Source of the DNA: Dipteris shenzhenensis
Taxonomy: Eukaryota; Polypodiophyta; Polypodiopsida; Gleicheniales
Direction: 5' to 3' (one strand)
Assembly: GCA_047967505.1 (NCBI GenBank)
Contig: CM106539.1
DNA: 64,000 bases
The position numbers were made by a program, and so were the translations under genes. Shown one piece after another: positions 42,925 to 54,326 of this stretch (position 1 is its first letter; each line of letters opens with the position of its first letter). The notes beneath the pieces are model-generated. The model saw only the letters and a list, made by a program, of their open reading frames with translations. It had not been told where the DNA came from and did not search any database.

Positions 42925-44204
42925 TGCACTTATCAAATCCCTTTGTTTGAATCTACAAAGTGAAGGATGCTAACTAGGTTAGACATATCTAATGTAAGTT
43001 TAGACATACATTTCATACCTATATAAGATCAACTAATTGTTCTGAGATAAGATAGTATTTATCTTTGCACATAAATGTAAAGTACAAAATGCCACAAATT
43101 TCTTCTTACAAGCAAACTAGTATAGTCTGAAATGATCTCTAGCATGTAATTTATGGGTTGATACAAGCTGGCAATTGTGAGCTACACAGTTGGCTAGAAA
43201 TTCAATAGGTTTTTATTAGCTAGCGAATGCAAGCCATGACCCACAAAAGCCAAGTATTTTCATCTTCCTATTGCCTAAAATGTACATATAAACTATAATA
43301 TAACATTTCAATTTCACATCCATGTGCAAGTACTTACCGATTGGTCACCCATTGCACATGGTTCAAAGGTATTTTGTATCCATATGTGAGTAGTTACAAG
43401 TATTTTGTCTCCATATGTGAGTATTTTGTATCCATATGCAAGTAGTTGCAAGTCGAAAAAAGCAGACTCCCCACCTAGTTTTTACTAGTTTTTTGTAACC
43501 TATAGGCTATATAGCTAGTAACATATCAAAAATGTGAGATTTCACTAAATATTAAAAGCTAATGTCTTTAAAAAAAACTTTTTTCCTTTTCTTTTTTTGA
43601 AAATAATTTCAAATATATTTAAATGAAAACATTCTTTAAAAAATAAACTTAGACCTATGCATTTATCCATTTTGCATCCTACTGTGGGTAGATATCAGCT
43701 GGCCTATGTGAGCCCACCACCGACAGTGGACACTTTTTCAAAGGATATAAAAACTCACAAATTAGTTTGGAACTTTCTTTATCCCTTTTACCTTGTCCTT
43801 CTTGGGTTTTTTTGAGACTCCAAGTAGAGCTAGATTCTCGAGAATGTGAATAGTATGAGGTTGGTGCAAAGTATATATAAGAAATTGCACCATGCGGTTT
43901 GTTCATAATACCACTCGATATGTACCACAAACCCGCACGGTACATGACTGAGACCGTGTGGTGTATACATCCCTCGCACGGTATAGGTGAACACCGGGTG
44001 GTACACCAGCCCTTGTACCGCACGGTATATGGGTTTACTGTGCGATAACTAGCCTCAGTTGGTCTCGGTTAAAAAACATGGTAGGGCCGGTTTAAATCGC
44101 TCGTGGCGGGTCAAAAAACATTTAAAACATTTTAATTCAGTGAATTAAAATGCCCGTTTTAGTTCCCCGCACATCCCTATCCACTACATATTTACAGTAG
44201 CATG
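42925..44204. other. Spacer with two small degenerate repeats
   Basis: At about 43360-43455 TATTTTGT.TCCATATG.GAGTAGTT.CAAG words recur. At about 43920-44035 CGCACGGTA and its partner ACCGTGTGGT/ACCGGGTGGT recur in both orientations. The minus-strand open frame there (43679-44023) has no protein signature. Confidence 0.5.
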
Positions 44205-45885
44205 GCCTTCAATGATAAATTTCATGCACATACACATCTAAACAGAATGGTGTGGTAGAAAGGAAAAATCACAGCATTGTAGAAGTGGGGTGTGCATTCT
44301 TGAATGAAAAGAACATGCCTAGGTACTATTGGGAAGAAGCAGTACAATGTGTAGTTTACATTATTATTAGAACGCATACAATGACAATACATATTGAGAC
44401 ACCTAAGGAAGATTCATCAAGGAGAAAGCCATATGTATCCCATCTGAAAGTCTTTGGGTGTATTTGTTATGTGCATCTACTAGATGAAAAGAGAAAGAAG
44501 TTGGATCCAAAGGCTAAAAAATTCATTTTTGTTGGTTATGCATCAGAGTCAAAGGGGTACAGATGTTACAATCCGATCACATAGGAGCTACGGATTAGCG
44601 GAGAAGTTGTTCTTGATGAGCTTAGTAGTTTGTATAAGCCAATGGTTTGCATGTGAGATACATTCATGGATATGGCTAGAAATCAAGTGCAAGGACAACC
44701 ACATGCAGATGTTGCATCCAGGTCAAGAAGTGGACTCACTACCATAGAAATAGTGAATTTGTCATTAGGACGGCTAAGGAAAAATGCAAGAAATATAAGA
44801 ATGCTTCAAAATGTCAGGGGTACATGGCTGATCTAATAATCAGCCTCAAAATTGTGATTAGTCAAAATTTTTATGCATGTCCAACTGACCCATCTCTCCT
44901 TGTATTAGTCAGGGGGAGTGACAAAGTGCTCATCATTCTATACGTGGAATATCTCATAGTCATAGGAAATGATGAGCATCTTATAGCTCAAGTGAAAGCT
45001 CAATTGCAAGCTAAGTTTGAGGTCAAAAATCTTGGAGAGCTGTGATTTTTCTTGGCATAGAGGTCATCAAGTCCGAACGTGATGATACATGGATGCTACA
45101 ACATCATGGGTTGCACTACTAACAAACCCTAGGTATCACGTGCATTGAAGGGATATTTAAAAATCCCCTCAACTAAAATTTCCCCCCCCAATAAAATCAC
45201 CCCTATTTCCTTATGCATTACTAACCCAAATCTCAGTTATACAGGTGGTGTGGTTAGCCAATTTATGTAGTCCCCTAAGAAGCCACACTTGGATGCAATT
45301 TGAAGGATCATGCGGTATGTTAAGCATAGCTGGAATATGATTTACACTACAGGGCAGATGCAAAGCCCAATATTTATGCATACATGTATGTTGATTGGAC
45401 AGGTAGTGTGGATGACAGGAGATCTACATCAGGATATGTATTTAGTTTTACAAGGGCTACAGTGTCATGGTCTTCAAAGAAGCAACCAACTATTGCATTG
45501 TCTTCTATAGAGGCTGAATATAGATGAGCGCAACAGTTGCAACACGTGAGGCCATCTAGTTGTGCAATCTGCTAGCACATATTAGCTATGATGTAGTGGA
45601 TTTGATCCTCTCTATTATGATAATATTAGGAGCATCATCCTAGCTAATAAAACTCTATGTCACGCTTGCATGAAACACATAGGATCCACTACCATTTCAT
45701 TTGAGAGAATATTCTTAGTGGAGAGGTAGACTTGTAGCATGTGTCTACTAAGGAGCAGATTGCAAACATATTAACAAAGGCATTGCTCTATGAGAAGTTT
45801 GACTACTTTCGGAAGTTTATGGGGTTACAATGCTTTAGTGCAAGCTCAAGAACTCATCCTCCTCATGACTTGAGCTTGATGGGGA
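44205..45885 (+). mobile_element. Copia element D, decayed 3' half (integrase end, RT remnant, RNase H)
   Basis: It begins inside the integrase with CTYTSKQNGVVERKNHSIVE, then FLNEKNMPRYYWEEAV, HLKVFGCICYVHLLDEKRKK and SKGYRCYNPIT, and stops at a TAG near 44582. The RT fragment (44824-45045) has LIILYVEYLIVIGNDE, so the normal YVDD is changed to YVEY and the enzyme is dead; it ends MKDLGEL-like. RNase H words follow (DDRRSTSGYVFSF, SKKQPTIALSS, VSTKEQIANILTKAL). It is related to B but clearly more divergent. A ~100 bp dispersed repeat (45115-45212) replaces part of the RT. The end near 45885 is marked by GATGGGGAG, a polypurine-like tract. Confidence 0.8.
45115..45212 (+). repeat. Dispersed ~95 bp repeat, copy 2
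   Basis: It matches 22797-22890. It sits inside the RT/RNase H gap of Copia D. Confidence 0.75.
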
Positions 45886-46291
45886 GTCTTGTCATGTATG
45901 GAGATGCATGCTTATATCTACCTATTCATCACTGATAGGCAAAGCACACATGTGATGAATATGTGGGGAGATGCAGCTTATCATATCCCACATTCAAGAT
46001 GTAGTTGTGCCCCTTTGGTGTTCTTGGAGCCCACGTATATATGGCACACTAGTCTATGTTGTATTGGGTGAGATGCTTAATTAGAAGAACAAAAAGGCTT
46101 CCTCCCTCTCTAGCTGTGTGTATGCTACCTGATGATTATCACTTCCATAGCAGGAAAAGGAGGAGAGAAGGAAGGGAGAGTAGGAGTTTAAAAATGTGTT
46201 GTTTTTTTCTCTTGAAGTTAAAAAGTTAAAATTTTATTTAAATTGGGATTTTGAAACATAAGTGCAGAAAATTAAATCTTCTGACAAAATA
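45886..46291 (+). other. Possible 3' LTR of D and short spacer
   Basis: TCTTGTCATG follows the polypurine-like tract where an LTR should start (TGTTGT.. expected). A TATA-like CGTATATATGGC lies near 46034. No second LTR copy is available to prove it. Confidence 0.3.
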
Positions 46292-46504
46292 TGAAGAGGG
46301 GAGAGGAGGAGAGTGGAGATGAGGAGAGGGCACAGCTAGAGAGCACACCACAAATGACAAACTATACACTAGATTTAGTTGAAAATGTAGAATATACACA
46401 AACCCATTTAGGGTTAGGGCATCTAACCCTTTCCTTTATAGCACTCTATATGTGTTAGTGCTATGCACATGTAATCACATGATGTTGAGTGTGGCCTCTC
46501 AACA
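46292..46504 (-). repeat. 3' LTR of A2
   Basis: On the minus strand it starts TGTTGAGAGG and ends near TCTTCA. It matches the A1 LTR, including a short CCCTAACCCTAAA before the TATA-like region. Confidence 0.75.
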
Positions 46505-46592
46505 CCTTCCCTCAAGATCAACATCATGAAGTAGGCCTTCCCTCAAGATGATGATTTTGGGGAATCAAAGAAGGACTGAGCATTACATTCCA

Positions 46593-47195
46593 TCATACCC
46601 CTTTAATGGGAATGTCCTTCCTCTGCGTCAAACCAAGAGCTTGTTGATGTTTCTCAAAAACCTCTTTACCGAGTTGTTTGGTAAAGATGTCTACACCATT
46701 CTCTTTACTATCACAATGCTGTAGTGTAATGTCACCAAGTAACACTCTTTCTCCAATGAAGTGCTCTCTGATATCAATGTGCTTTGTCCTAGAGTGATAT
46801 ACTGGATTCTTGGCCAATGCTTCAGACGATTGATTATCACAATATATTGTTGTTGGTTCTGATTCATCAAAGCAATCTATTTTTGACAATAGTCTTCTAA
46901 GCCATATAGCCTCACATGCACCTATAGTGAGCACCCTATATTTTTCTTCAGTCGTCAAAGACAAAGAAACAGTTGGCTGCTTGTTTGACAACCATGATAT
47001 AGCACCTTGACCAAGGAAAAATTCGTATCCACGTGTGGATCTCCTGGTGTCATGATCTCCGGCATAGTCACTGACATAGTATCCATGCAACCTTGGATGA
47101 CTTACTTTGTATTGTATCCCAAACTGTCTTGTACCTCTAATGTATCTCAAGACTCTTTTGGCTGCATTCCAGTGAGACTGTTTTGGATTTGCCAT
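46593..47195 (-). CDS. A2 RNase H domain
   Basis: A 200-residue open frame: WNAAKRVLRYIRGTRQFGIQ, HGYYVSDYAGDHDTRRSTRG, GAISWLSNKQPTVSLSLTTEE, TTIYCDNQSSEALAKNPVYH, RTKHIDIREHFIGERVLLG and ENGVDIFTKQLGKEVFEKH. The acidic residues of RNase H mostly remain, but the first reads VSDYAG and the TEAEY box has become TTEEKY. It is the C-terminal part of pol; its ATG is internal. Confidence 0.8.
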   Translation of the reverse strand: MANPKQSHWNAAKRVLRYIRGTRQFGIQYKVSHPRLHGYYVSDYAGDHDTRRSTRGYEFFLGQGAISWLSNKQPTVSLSLTTEEKYRVLTIGACEAIWLRRLLSKIDCFDESEPTTIYCDNQSSEALAKNPVYHSRTKHIDIREHFIGERVLLGDITLQHCDSKENGVDIFTKQLGKEVFEKHQQALGLTQRKDIPIKGV

Positions 47196-47245
47196 AAACT
47201 ATGCAAGTGAACTTACTGCATAACAAATACCTAGCCATGTGATAG

Positions 47246-48038
47246 TCAAATATATAAGAGATCCGATGAGCTGCCTATCACGTACTTGTCATTGATTGTA
47301 GGATTTTTGGAATCTTTAGTGAGTTTGAAACTCTGTTCCATGGGAGTGGCTGCAATATTGCAATCTTCCATATGAGACGACTTTAGGAGACTGTCAACAT
47401 ATTTGAGCTGACTCATGAAGGTGCTGTCTGAATCCCTCCTAAACTCAATTCCAAGACAATAGTGCATAAGTCCAAGATCTTTCATGTCAAACCCTATAGA
47501 TAAGTCTTATTTCAATTTCTTGATGAAGCTATCCTTGCTTCCGGTCACAATTAGATCATCTACGTACAAAAGTGCAATAGTAATGTCTTCCCCTTGAACT
47601 TTGTAGTAGAGAGTATGATTTGCATTGGATTTCACGTATCCCAGATTAGCAAAATACTCGTCGATTCTCCTATACCAACTTCTGGGTGCTTTCTTTAAGC
47701 CATAGAGACTTTTCTTAAGATGGCCAACTTGATTCTTGTTTTCTGATTCAACATAACCTGTTGGCTATTACATGTAGACTTCCTCCTCTAGATAACTATT
47801 GAGAAATGCATTCTTGACATCGAGCTGATACGCATTCCATCTGTTGAGTGTCACTAGTGATATCAAGAACCGTATGGAATCCATCTTTGCGAGCCATTTT
47901 GTAGATAGTGGCATCTGTTGCAGTTGAGATGACATGGCATGAAAATCTGGTACTATAGCTAGCATTTTGTACAATCGTCCTTCCTTGACTCCTTTTCCTA
48001 CTAGTTGAGATCTTTTGGATTTGTCTCTGATAGTGCAT
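47246..48038 (-). pseudogene. A2 reverse transcriptase, broken into several frames
   Basis: Pieces run from right to left: KMDSIRFLISLVTLNRWNAY, QLDVKNAFLNSYLEEEVYM (first catalytic Asp kept), GHLKKSLYGLKKAPRSWYRR, ALLYVDDLIVTG (catalytic Asp pair kept) and MKDLGLMHYCLGIEFRRD. A stop lies near 47768 and shifts near 47490-47520. The first RT piece is joined directly to spacer sequence (VPDFHAMSSQLQQMPLSTK), so the whole integrase is absent. Confidence 0.75.
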
Positions 48039-48044
48039 TCATCT

Positions 48045-48440
48045 CTATTGAAAATGACTCAGTAGTTGTGTTCCATCATTTGACCTACTGACAAGAGGTT
48101 CTTGCTGAGCTTCAGAACATAGAGTACATCTTGCACCAATCCTTTTGTACCTGAAATTGTTCATAGGGATAATGCATGTCCCTTGAACTGGATTCGGTGT
48201 ATTATCTGCTGTGTAGATGACATTCTTTTGACCTTCTAATGGTTTCATCTTTGTGAACCATTCCTAATGATTTGTCATATGAGATGATGCACCGTTATTG
48301 ATGTACCAAGGATCTTAATCTCTATTGTCAGATACAAAGTGGGCCCATGTGGAGCGGCTACAAGTTCTCATGTTATCACAAATGATTCATTGGTAAGCCA
48401 TCTATTCATCACCAGATCATTCAAGCTAAGTTTGGGTCAC
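48045..48440 (-). pseudogene. A2 protease region
   Basis: On the minus strand: WYINNGASSHMTNH, where the catalytic Asp-Ser/Thr-Gly has become Asn-Asn-Gly, then MKPLEGQKNVIYTADNTPNP and IIPMNNF. It aligns with A1 at 24010-24260. The region stops matching A1 near 48440. Confidence 0.7.
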
Positions 48441-49097
48441 CCCCTTTAATGCTAGATGTTGCATTTTGAATCATCACGTACCTGCTGTACCGAATCAGGG
48501 AGTATGGGGATATAGACAAGAAGCTTTACAAGACTGGAATAAAGTGCACAATGGTGGAAAATGGCCAAAATGATGGCATGTATGTGTGAAATCAAATCAT
48601 GTGCTATCTGCCCACTAATTGATCGGTCAATGCCTCTGAACACTCTAAAATATGTTCACTGAACTAATGAACATCAAGTTTTAGGTAATGTGATGATGTG
48701 AAACTGTATGTGAGCATAGGGACTAACTTCGAGTTTTAGAAACTAGTCGAAAATTTTGGGGCATGGCTTAGATTGGCAACTTGGAGAAATTCAAAGCGTC
48801 TCCTCTATGGCGATCTAGTCTACTCTGATCTAGATCTATACCAACTGCTAATTGATGAAAGAACATCAAATAATTTCTTTTTCTTTTGTTCCTTCTATGT
48901 GTTGGGTCAGATGCATCGATGTACAGGCTAATGTGCATGTAGAAAGTGGATTTATCCAGCGAGGCTCAAAAGTGAGTGATACTTGCATCGAAATGTGCAC
49001 ATGATGTGACAAGTGCATAGATCACAAAAAATAGAGCGATTTTCCTTTTTGGAGCGCCCTCAAATTCTTCCTAGATCAAGAGATACAGCTTGATCTA
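48441..49097. other. No recognisable gene
   Basis: Mixed sequence between A2 and B2. The minus-strand frame 48452-48643 has no motif. TTGATCTAGG near 49090 is the insertion site of B2. Confidence 0.45.
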
Positions 49098-49102
49098 GGT
49101 GG

Positions 49103-49452
49103 TGTGAAGATTGTGGGAGAGAGGGAAGGAGTCTCACTTAGGCTTTCTCACAATCACAATGGGGGAATACACACAAAGGTGGAGGCTGAAAATAGTTTTC
49201 CTCTTTTTAGTTGTGTAAGCCAAAAGAACTCTAGTACAAAGAAATAGAAGAACCCTATATGTGGGTCTCAAACCAAACTCAACTAACTAAGGTGGCATAC
49301 TAACTGAGCCACAACTAGAGTAGATAAGGATAGCTGTCATCCAGCTATTATTCGTGGACGGTGTACCAACCGCATCTCCAGCTAACAAGTCGGTGACATA
49401 AATGCACAACAGTCACCCTGGCATATCACGAGTGGAGCTCGATATCTCAACA
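49103..49452 (-). repeat. 3' LTR of B2
   Basis: It differs from the other LTR of B2 at about five bases and one indel by eye, roughly 1.5 percent. Confidence 0.9.
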
Positions 49453-50204
49453 CTCCCCCTCGAGCTCAATCCCAAATCCTGCACACCAAGCAGGTCTCTG
49501 AACTTGCGCAGCTTCTCTGCGCCCGATGCTTTCGTGAATATGTCAGCTACCCGATCCTCTGTGCTGACATAAACTAGATCAATAAGACCTAGTAAAACCT
49601 TCTCCCGCACATAGTGATAATGCACCTCAATGTGCTTTGTTCTAGCATGAAAGACTGGGTTCTTTGCCAAGTGTATGCTGCTCATGTTGTCACAATAAAT
49701 GACAACTGGCCCATCTGTAGACTGATGCATATCATAGAGTAGCTTATGCAACCAAGCTACCTCACATGCAGCCATTGCTGCACCCCTGTACTCAGCCTCT
49801 GTGCTCAACAAGGCAACTGTAGGCTGTTTCTTGCTGCTCCAAGTGACTGCAGCACTCCCAAAAGAGAACACATATCCACTGGTAGATCGTCTATCAGAAA
49901 TACTACCAGCCCAATCAGCATCAGTGTATCCATGCAACTGTATCTGAACCCCAGCCTCATAAAATAGTCCATACTGCAATGTGGACTTCACATACCTGAG
50001 TATGCGTCTAGCCGCATCCAAATGCGGTTTCCTTGGAGCCTGCATAAACTGACTTACCAACCCAACAGCATAGCTCAAATCTGGCCTGGTAATAGTCATG
50101 TAAATCAAACTTCCTACTATACGTCTGTACATAGTAGGGTCTTCCAGAAGCTCACCTGCATCTGCGCTCAGCTTCACATTCTGCTCCAAAGGACCTGAAA
50201 TAAG
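49413..50204 (-). pseudogene. B2 RT C-terminal end and RNase H
   Basis: After a 1-bp insertion the frame reads PLEQNVKLSADAGELLEDPT, YRRIVGSLIYMTITRPDLSY, then RNase H: HGYTDADWAGSISDRRSTSG, VTWSSKKQPTVALLSTEAEY, VVIYCDNMSSIHLAKNPVFH and RTKHIEVHYHYVREKV. The RNase H acidic residues are kept here. It stops inside the LTR. Confidence 0.85.
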
Positions 50205-51231
50205 GCTTACAGCCTGCTGTCATCCCATATTTGGACAGCATGTCCAATCCATACTGCCTGTGCAAGAGCTGTATCCCACTTGGTGATCTAATCACCTCAA
50301 TGCCCAAGAAATAACGCAGCTATCCCAAATCCTTCATCTCAAACTTCTGCCTCAATAGCATTTTCACATGAAGGATATCTTCATCACTATCACCTGTGAT
50401 GATCAAATCATCAACATAAATGACCAGCAGCATAATCCCTTTCTCTGTTTTTCTCATATAGAGTGAGAAATCTGCCTTGGAAATTTGAAAGCCAATAGTG
50501 ACAAGATACTGTCCTATCTTGTCAAACCATGCTCTAGGTGCTTGCTTCAAGCCATACAAGGCTTTCTTCAACCTGCAAACAAACTCAAGATGAATAGCAT
50601 GAACATAGCCTGCCGACTGCTCCATGAAGACCTCTTCTTGCAAATCACCATTTTAGAAGGCATTCTTTACATCCATCTGATGTAAAGACCATCCCTTTGA
50701 TGCAGCCATAGCAATGGCTGCTCTTACGGTTGCCATCCTTGCAACCGGGCTGAAAGTTTCTTCATAATCAATGCCATATGTCTGTGCATATCCCTTGACA
50801 ACTAATCTTGCCTTGTATCTATTCACAGAACCATCTGCATTGTGCTTGATCTTATAAACCCACTTACAGCCAATTGCATTCTTGCCTTTAGGCAAAGGCA
50901 CCAATTCCCATGTAGCATTAGCATCCAAGGCATCCATTTCTTCATCCATGGCTTTCTCCCATTTTTCATTTCCCATGGCTTGCTCAACAGAAGTGGGTTC
51001 TGGTTCCTGTATCACTTTGACCATATAGGCATAGTGAATGGCTGTAAATCCATCATATTTCAGCCTATCCACAGGATACCTAACCCTGGTAGACCTGCAC
51101 AAAATAGGCTCACTTCCAGGTGCTCTCAAAACATCCCTGGTCTTCCTTACTCCAGGTGTAACAACAGAAGGAATACCCAACTCATCATCAATGCTCTGTT
51201 CTGAGCCACTGGATTCACCATCCTCACACAA
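50205..51231 (-). pseudogene. B2 reverse transcriptase
   Basis: From right to left: [105 protein letters not shown] (first catalytic Asp). A TAA at 50653-50655 stands where leucine is expected. The frame continues NGDLQEEVFMEQSAGYVHAI, CRLKKALYGLKQAPRAWFD, LLVIYVDDLIITGDSDED and FEMKDLG, then TAG at 50320-50322 where B1 has GAG. Confidence 0.9.
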
Positions 51232-51899
51232 GAGTGACCTGCATTCACATCAAACATGGGCTGATCTACCTTCTCTTTTCCTTTTCGTGATACCTGCATA
51301 CCACTCTCTGCATTGCTTTGAGGAGATTCTCCTGATCTCAATCTACCTGTCCATGGCGAAGTATGTGAACCACTGCTAGACGACACTGCAGGTCCACTGA
51401 TATTTTGTGATTGCTGCTGTGAATTCTGTGTAGCATTACCATTTTGTGCATCTACATCAATCATCACATTTACTGGTTTATACCAGCTGCTCATCTCATC
51501 AAAAACAACATCTTTGCTCACTGTGAACTTTTGTGTAGAAGGGTTATAGCATCTATACCCTTTTTGCTGCAGAGAATAACCAATAAAGACGCACTTCTCA
51601 GCTTTTGGATCCAACTTGGACCTCAACTCATCTGGAACATGGACATAGGCAATGCAACCAAAAATTTTCAAATGAGAAATATCTGGTTTCCTACTAGTAT
51701 ACATCTCCTCTGGCGTCATGCCATGTATTGCTGCAGTGGAAGTCCTGTTCATTATATAAACTGCTGTAGCAACTGCTTCAGCCCAATAATAATCTGGTAG
51801 ATCTTTTTCATTTAGCATAGCCCGAGATACCTCTCCAATATGCCTGTTTTTCCTTTCTACAATTCCATTTTGCTGTGGGGTATGACTGCATGAATATTG
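51232..51899 (-). pseudogene. B2 integrase C-terminal part and linker
   Basis: The frame continues after the TAG at 51900-51902 with HTPQQNGIVERKNRHIGEVS (integrase core Glu), LPDYYWAEAVATAVYIMNR, HLKIFGCIAYVHVPDELRSK, KGYRCYNPSTQKFTVSKDVV and a Ser/Gln-rich linker. A 2-bp insertion near 51231 shifts the frame before the RT. Confidence 0.85.
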
Positions 51900-52979
51900 C
51901 TACTTTATACCATGCTCCTGCAAGAACCTTGCAAACTCATTTGAGAGGTACTCTCCCCCTCCATCTGACCTTAGGCATTTTATTTGCAGGCATGTTTCTT
52001 TTTCAGCCATAGCTTTGAAAGCTTTGAAGTGCCCAAACACTTCACTTTTGTTTTTCATAAAATACACCCAAAGTTTTCTACTGAAGTCATCAATAAATGT
52101 GACAAAATAGTGACAGCCTCTAATAGATGCAACTTTAGTAGTCCACACATCAAAGTGGATTAATTCCAATGGCTTTTTACTCTCTTGAACATGCCTAGGA
52201 AAAGGTTTCCTTGCCTGTTTCCCAAATTGACAGGCTTCACAAACCTTGTGCATTTCTGCAACCTTGAATTTAGGCAATCCTACAACAATATTATGGGTTT
52301 GCATTGATTTAAGTCGCTGTATATTAACATGACCAATGCATTTGTGCCAGATATCAATATCTGCAACTACACCGGTCCCATGTGCAAACATTGCTGCACT
52401 CAATTCAGGCATGTCCGCATCCAACGTAAACATCCTGCCCTTCTTCTTTCCTTTTGCTATCAAGCGACCATTATTTTTCATATCCTCAACAAAGCATCCA
52501 TGAGGATTAAATCTGACCTGCAAGCCCTGCTCAACCATCTGACCAACAGAAACCAGGTTCTTGGTGATGTTCGGGACATGAAATACATCAGACAAGTATT
52601 TCTTTTTCCCATCCTGCATAGACAAAGGAATTTTGCCAATCTGCACAATAGGATGTGCAGTATCGTCACCAGTCTCCACAAATCCTGGTTTCTCCATTTT
52701 CCTTGCATCTTGCATCCATTCTGCATGACCTGTCATGTGGTTTGACGCACCTGAGTCAACATACCACACATCATTTTGTTCTTTTGCACTTGTCACAGAA
52801 TTGGTCATATGCTGCACCATAAATAGATGCTCATTTCTATCATCACCCTGCCTGCTAGAAGATGCATAATTGCCTTGCTGCAATTTTCCATTCATAATGT
52901 CATTCTGCTTTTTATAGCAGTCTTTAGCCATATGCCCCATTTTGCCACAATAGTAGCATTCAACATTGCTGTTTGCATT
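51900..52979 (-). pseudogene. B2 zinc knuckle, protease and integrase N-terminal part
   Basis: The knuckle CYYCGKMGHMAKDC is followed by the protease motif VDSGASNHMTGH, VPNITKNLVSVGQM, the HHCC finger (WHKCIGHVNIQRL ... CEACQFGKQARKPF) and the integrase core (IHFDVWT, TFIDDFSRKLWVYF, LRSDGGGEYLSNEFARFL). The frame stops at TAG 51900-51902 where B1 reads CAG. Confidence 0.9.
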
Positions 52980-53783
52980 TTAGCCTCTCTGCCATCCACC
53001 ACGGCCTCTTTGGCTCCCCCTGCCTCTAGAGTTACCACGTCCTCCTGCATAGGACTGGTTTTCTTGCGTTTGCTGCATATTTTGATTTCTACCACGGCCT
53101 GCAGATCGGCCTCCTCTACCTCTGCCTCTACCTCTGCCAGCATTTGAGTAGAAGACAGTTTCTTTTGAAGTTCCTACTGAAGAAGATGCACCACCATTTC
53201 TCTGCTCTTCGGAAATTAGAAGAGCAATCAACTCCTCAAAATCAGGAAATTTTTCACAGACAGCAATGGATGTCCGGAACTGTGCATAATCCTTTCCTAG
53301 ACCATTCAAGGTCACAGAGACCAAATCGTCATCATCCACTGGCGACCCAATGGAAGCAAGTGCATCTACAATTTTCTTCACTTTCATGTGGTAGTCATTT
53401 ATGCTCAAATTTTCTCTCTGCACATTGTGCAACTCCTGTTTGAGTTGCATTTTCCTGGCTTGCGTATTTGTGCTATACATTTTTGCCAAAGTATCCCATG
53501 CCTCCTTTGGCGTATTCGCATCCTGAATATGCACAATCATGGAGTCCGAAATACTGATAGATAGCCAGTACATAACTTTCCTGGCTCTCTCATGCCATCC
53601 TTTGAATGCCTGCATTTCCTGTTGACTGGGAACATTAGGAAGAACAGGTTCTTCTTCATTTCTTGTAATGAACTCCCAATAGCCTTTTCCCATCAAGAAA
53701 TTCGTCATTCTAAACTTCCATGCCTGGAAGTTGTTCTTGTCAAGCTTTTCAGTGACAATCTGTGAAAGAGAATCAGATGCCAT
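52980..53783 (-). pseudogene. B2 gag
   Basis: The ATG at 53783 gives MASDSLSQIVTEKLDKNNFQ as in B1. The capsid pattern is as in B1 and ends in an RGRGRGGRS-rich tail. TAA at 52980-52982 replaces CAA (B1 reads CAA there), separating gag from the zinc knuckle. Confidence 0.85.
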
Positions 53784-54326
53784 TACAGAACACTGCAAAA
53801 TATTCTGTCACTGCAAAAAACACAGCTTTTGCCTCACATGGGCAGAACTGCAAAACTGATGAAAGTGGTATTTCACCACACAGTCACTTCCTAGTGACGA
53901 TTTTGCATCAACAGGCAACAAGCATGAATCTGCAACTCCCAATATCTCTGCACAAAGGCATACGATGCAATTTTTGCGGCAACTTTTCACCGACCCGCAG
54001 AACAGTGGTCCCACAGCAAAAACAGGGCCTTCTTCTGAGTGCCTACGGAGAACTTCCGTCTCCAAAACGGGCCCCGAAATGACCTCGAATCACAAAAATA
54101 ACGTCACTAAGGGCTTCGCCCTTACCCGCAGCATATACTGCGCTCTCGCCACATCGCGAAGGGCGTCTCAATCTGAGACAGTGCACTCTTGCACTTCTGG
54201 CTGTGCTACCTTCAGAGATTTGCTCCCAAACTCGAAATAGGAAAGCAACACTGGTCCTCTTACTAGGACACCACGAACTTGGCTTGCTTTCTTGAGCTCC
54301 TTACCACGAACAAGGCTCTGATACCA

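Larger units (their letters stand above)
46292..48440 (-). mobile_element. Copia element A2, 3' half with integrase deleted
   Basis: Same family as A1, in the opposite orientation. From right to left it contains a protease-like motif, part of the spacer domain, reverse transcriptase, RNase H, a polypurine tract (CTTGAGGGAAGG) and the LTR. Gag and the 5' LTR are missing and the integrase is deleted. It carries several stops and shifts. Confidence 0.8.

Noticed and set aside
43679-44023. 114-residue minus-strand frame
   Set aside because: It runs through the degenerate CGCACGGTA repeat and lacks any conserved motif.
44205-45885. Copia D as the missing 3' half of A1
   Set aside because: D lies downstream in the same orientation, but its integrase and RNase H are of the B type and its end does not match the A-family LTR.
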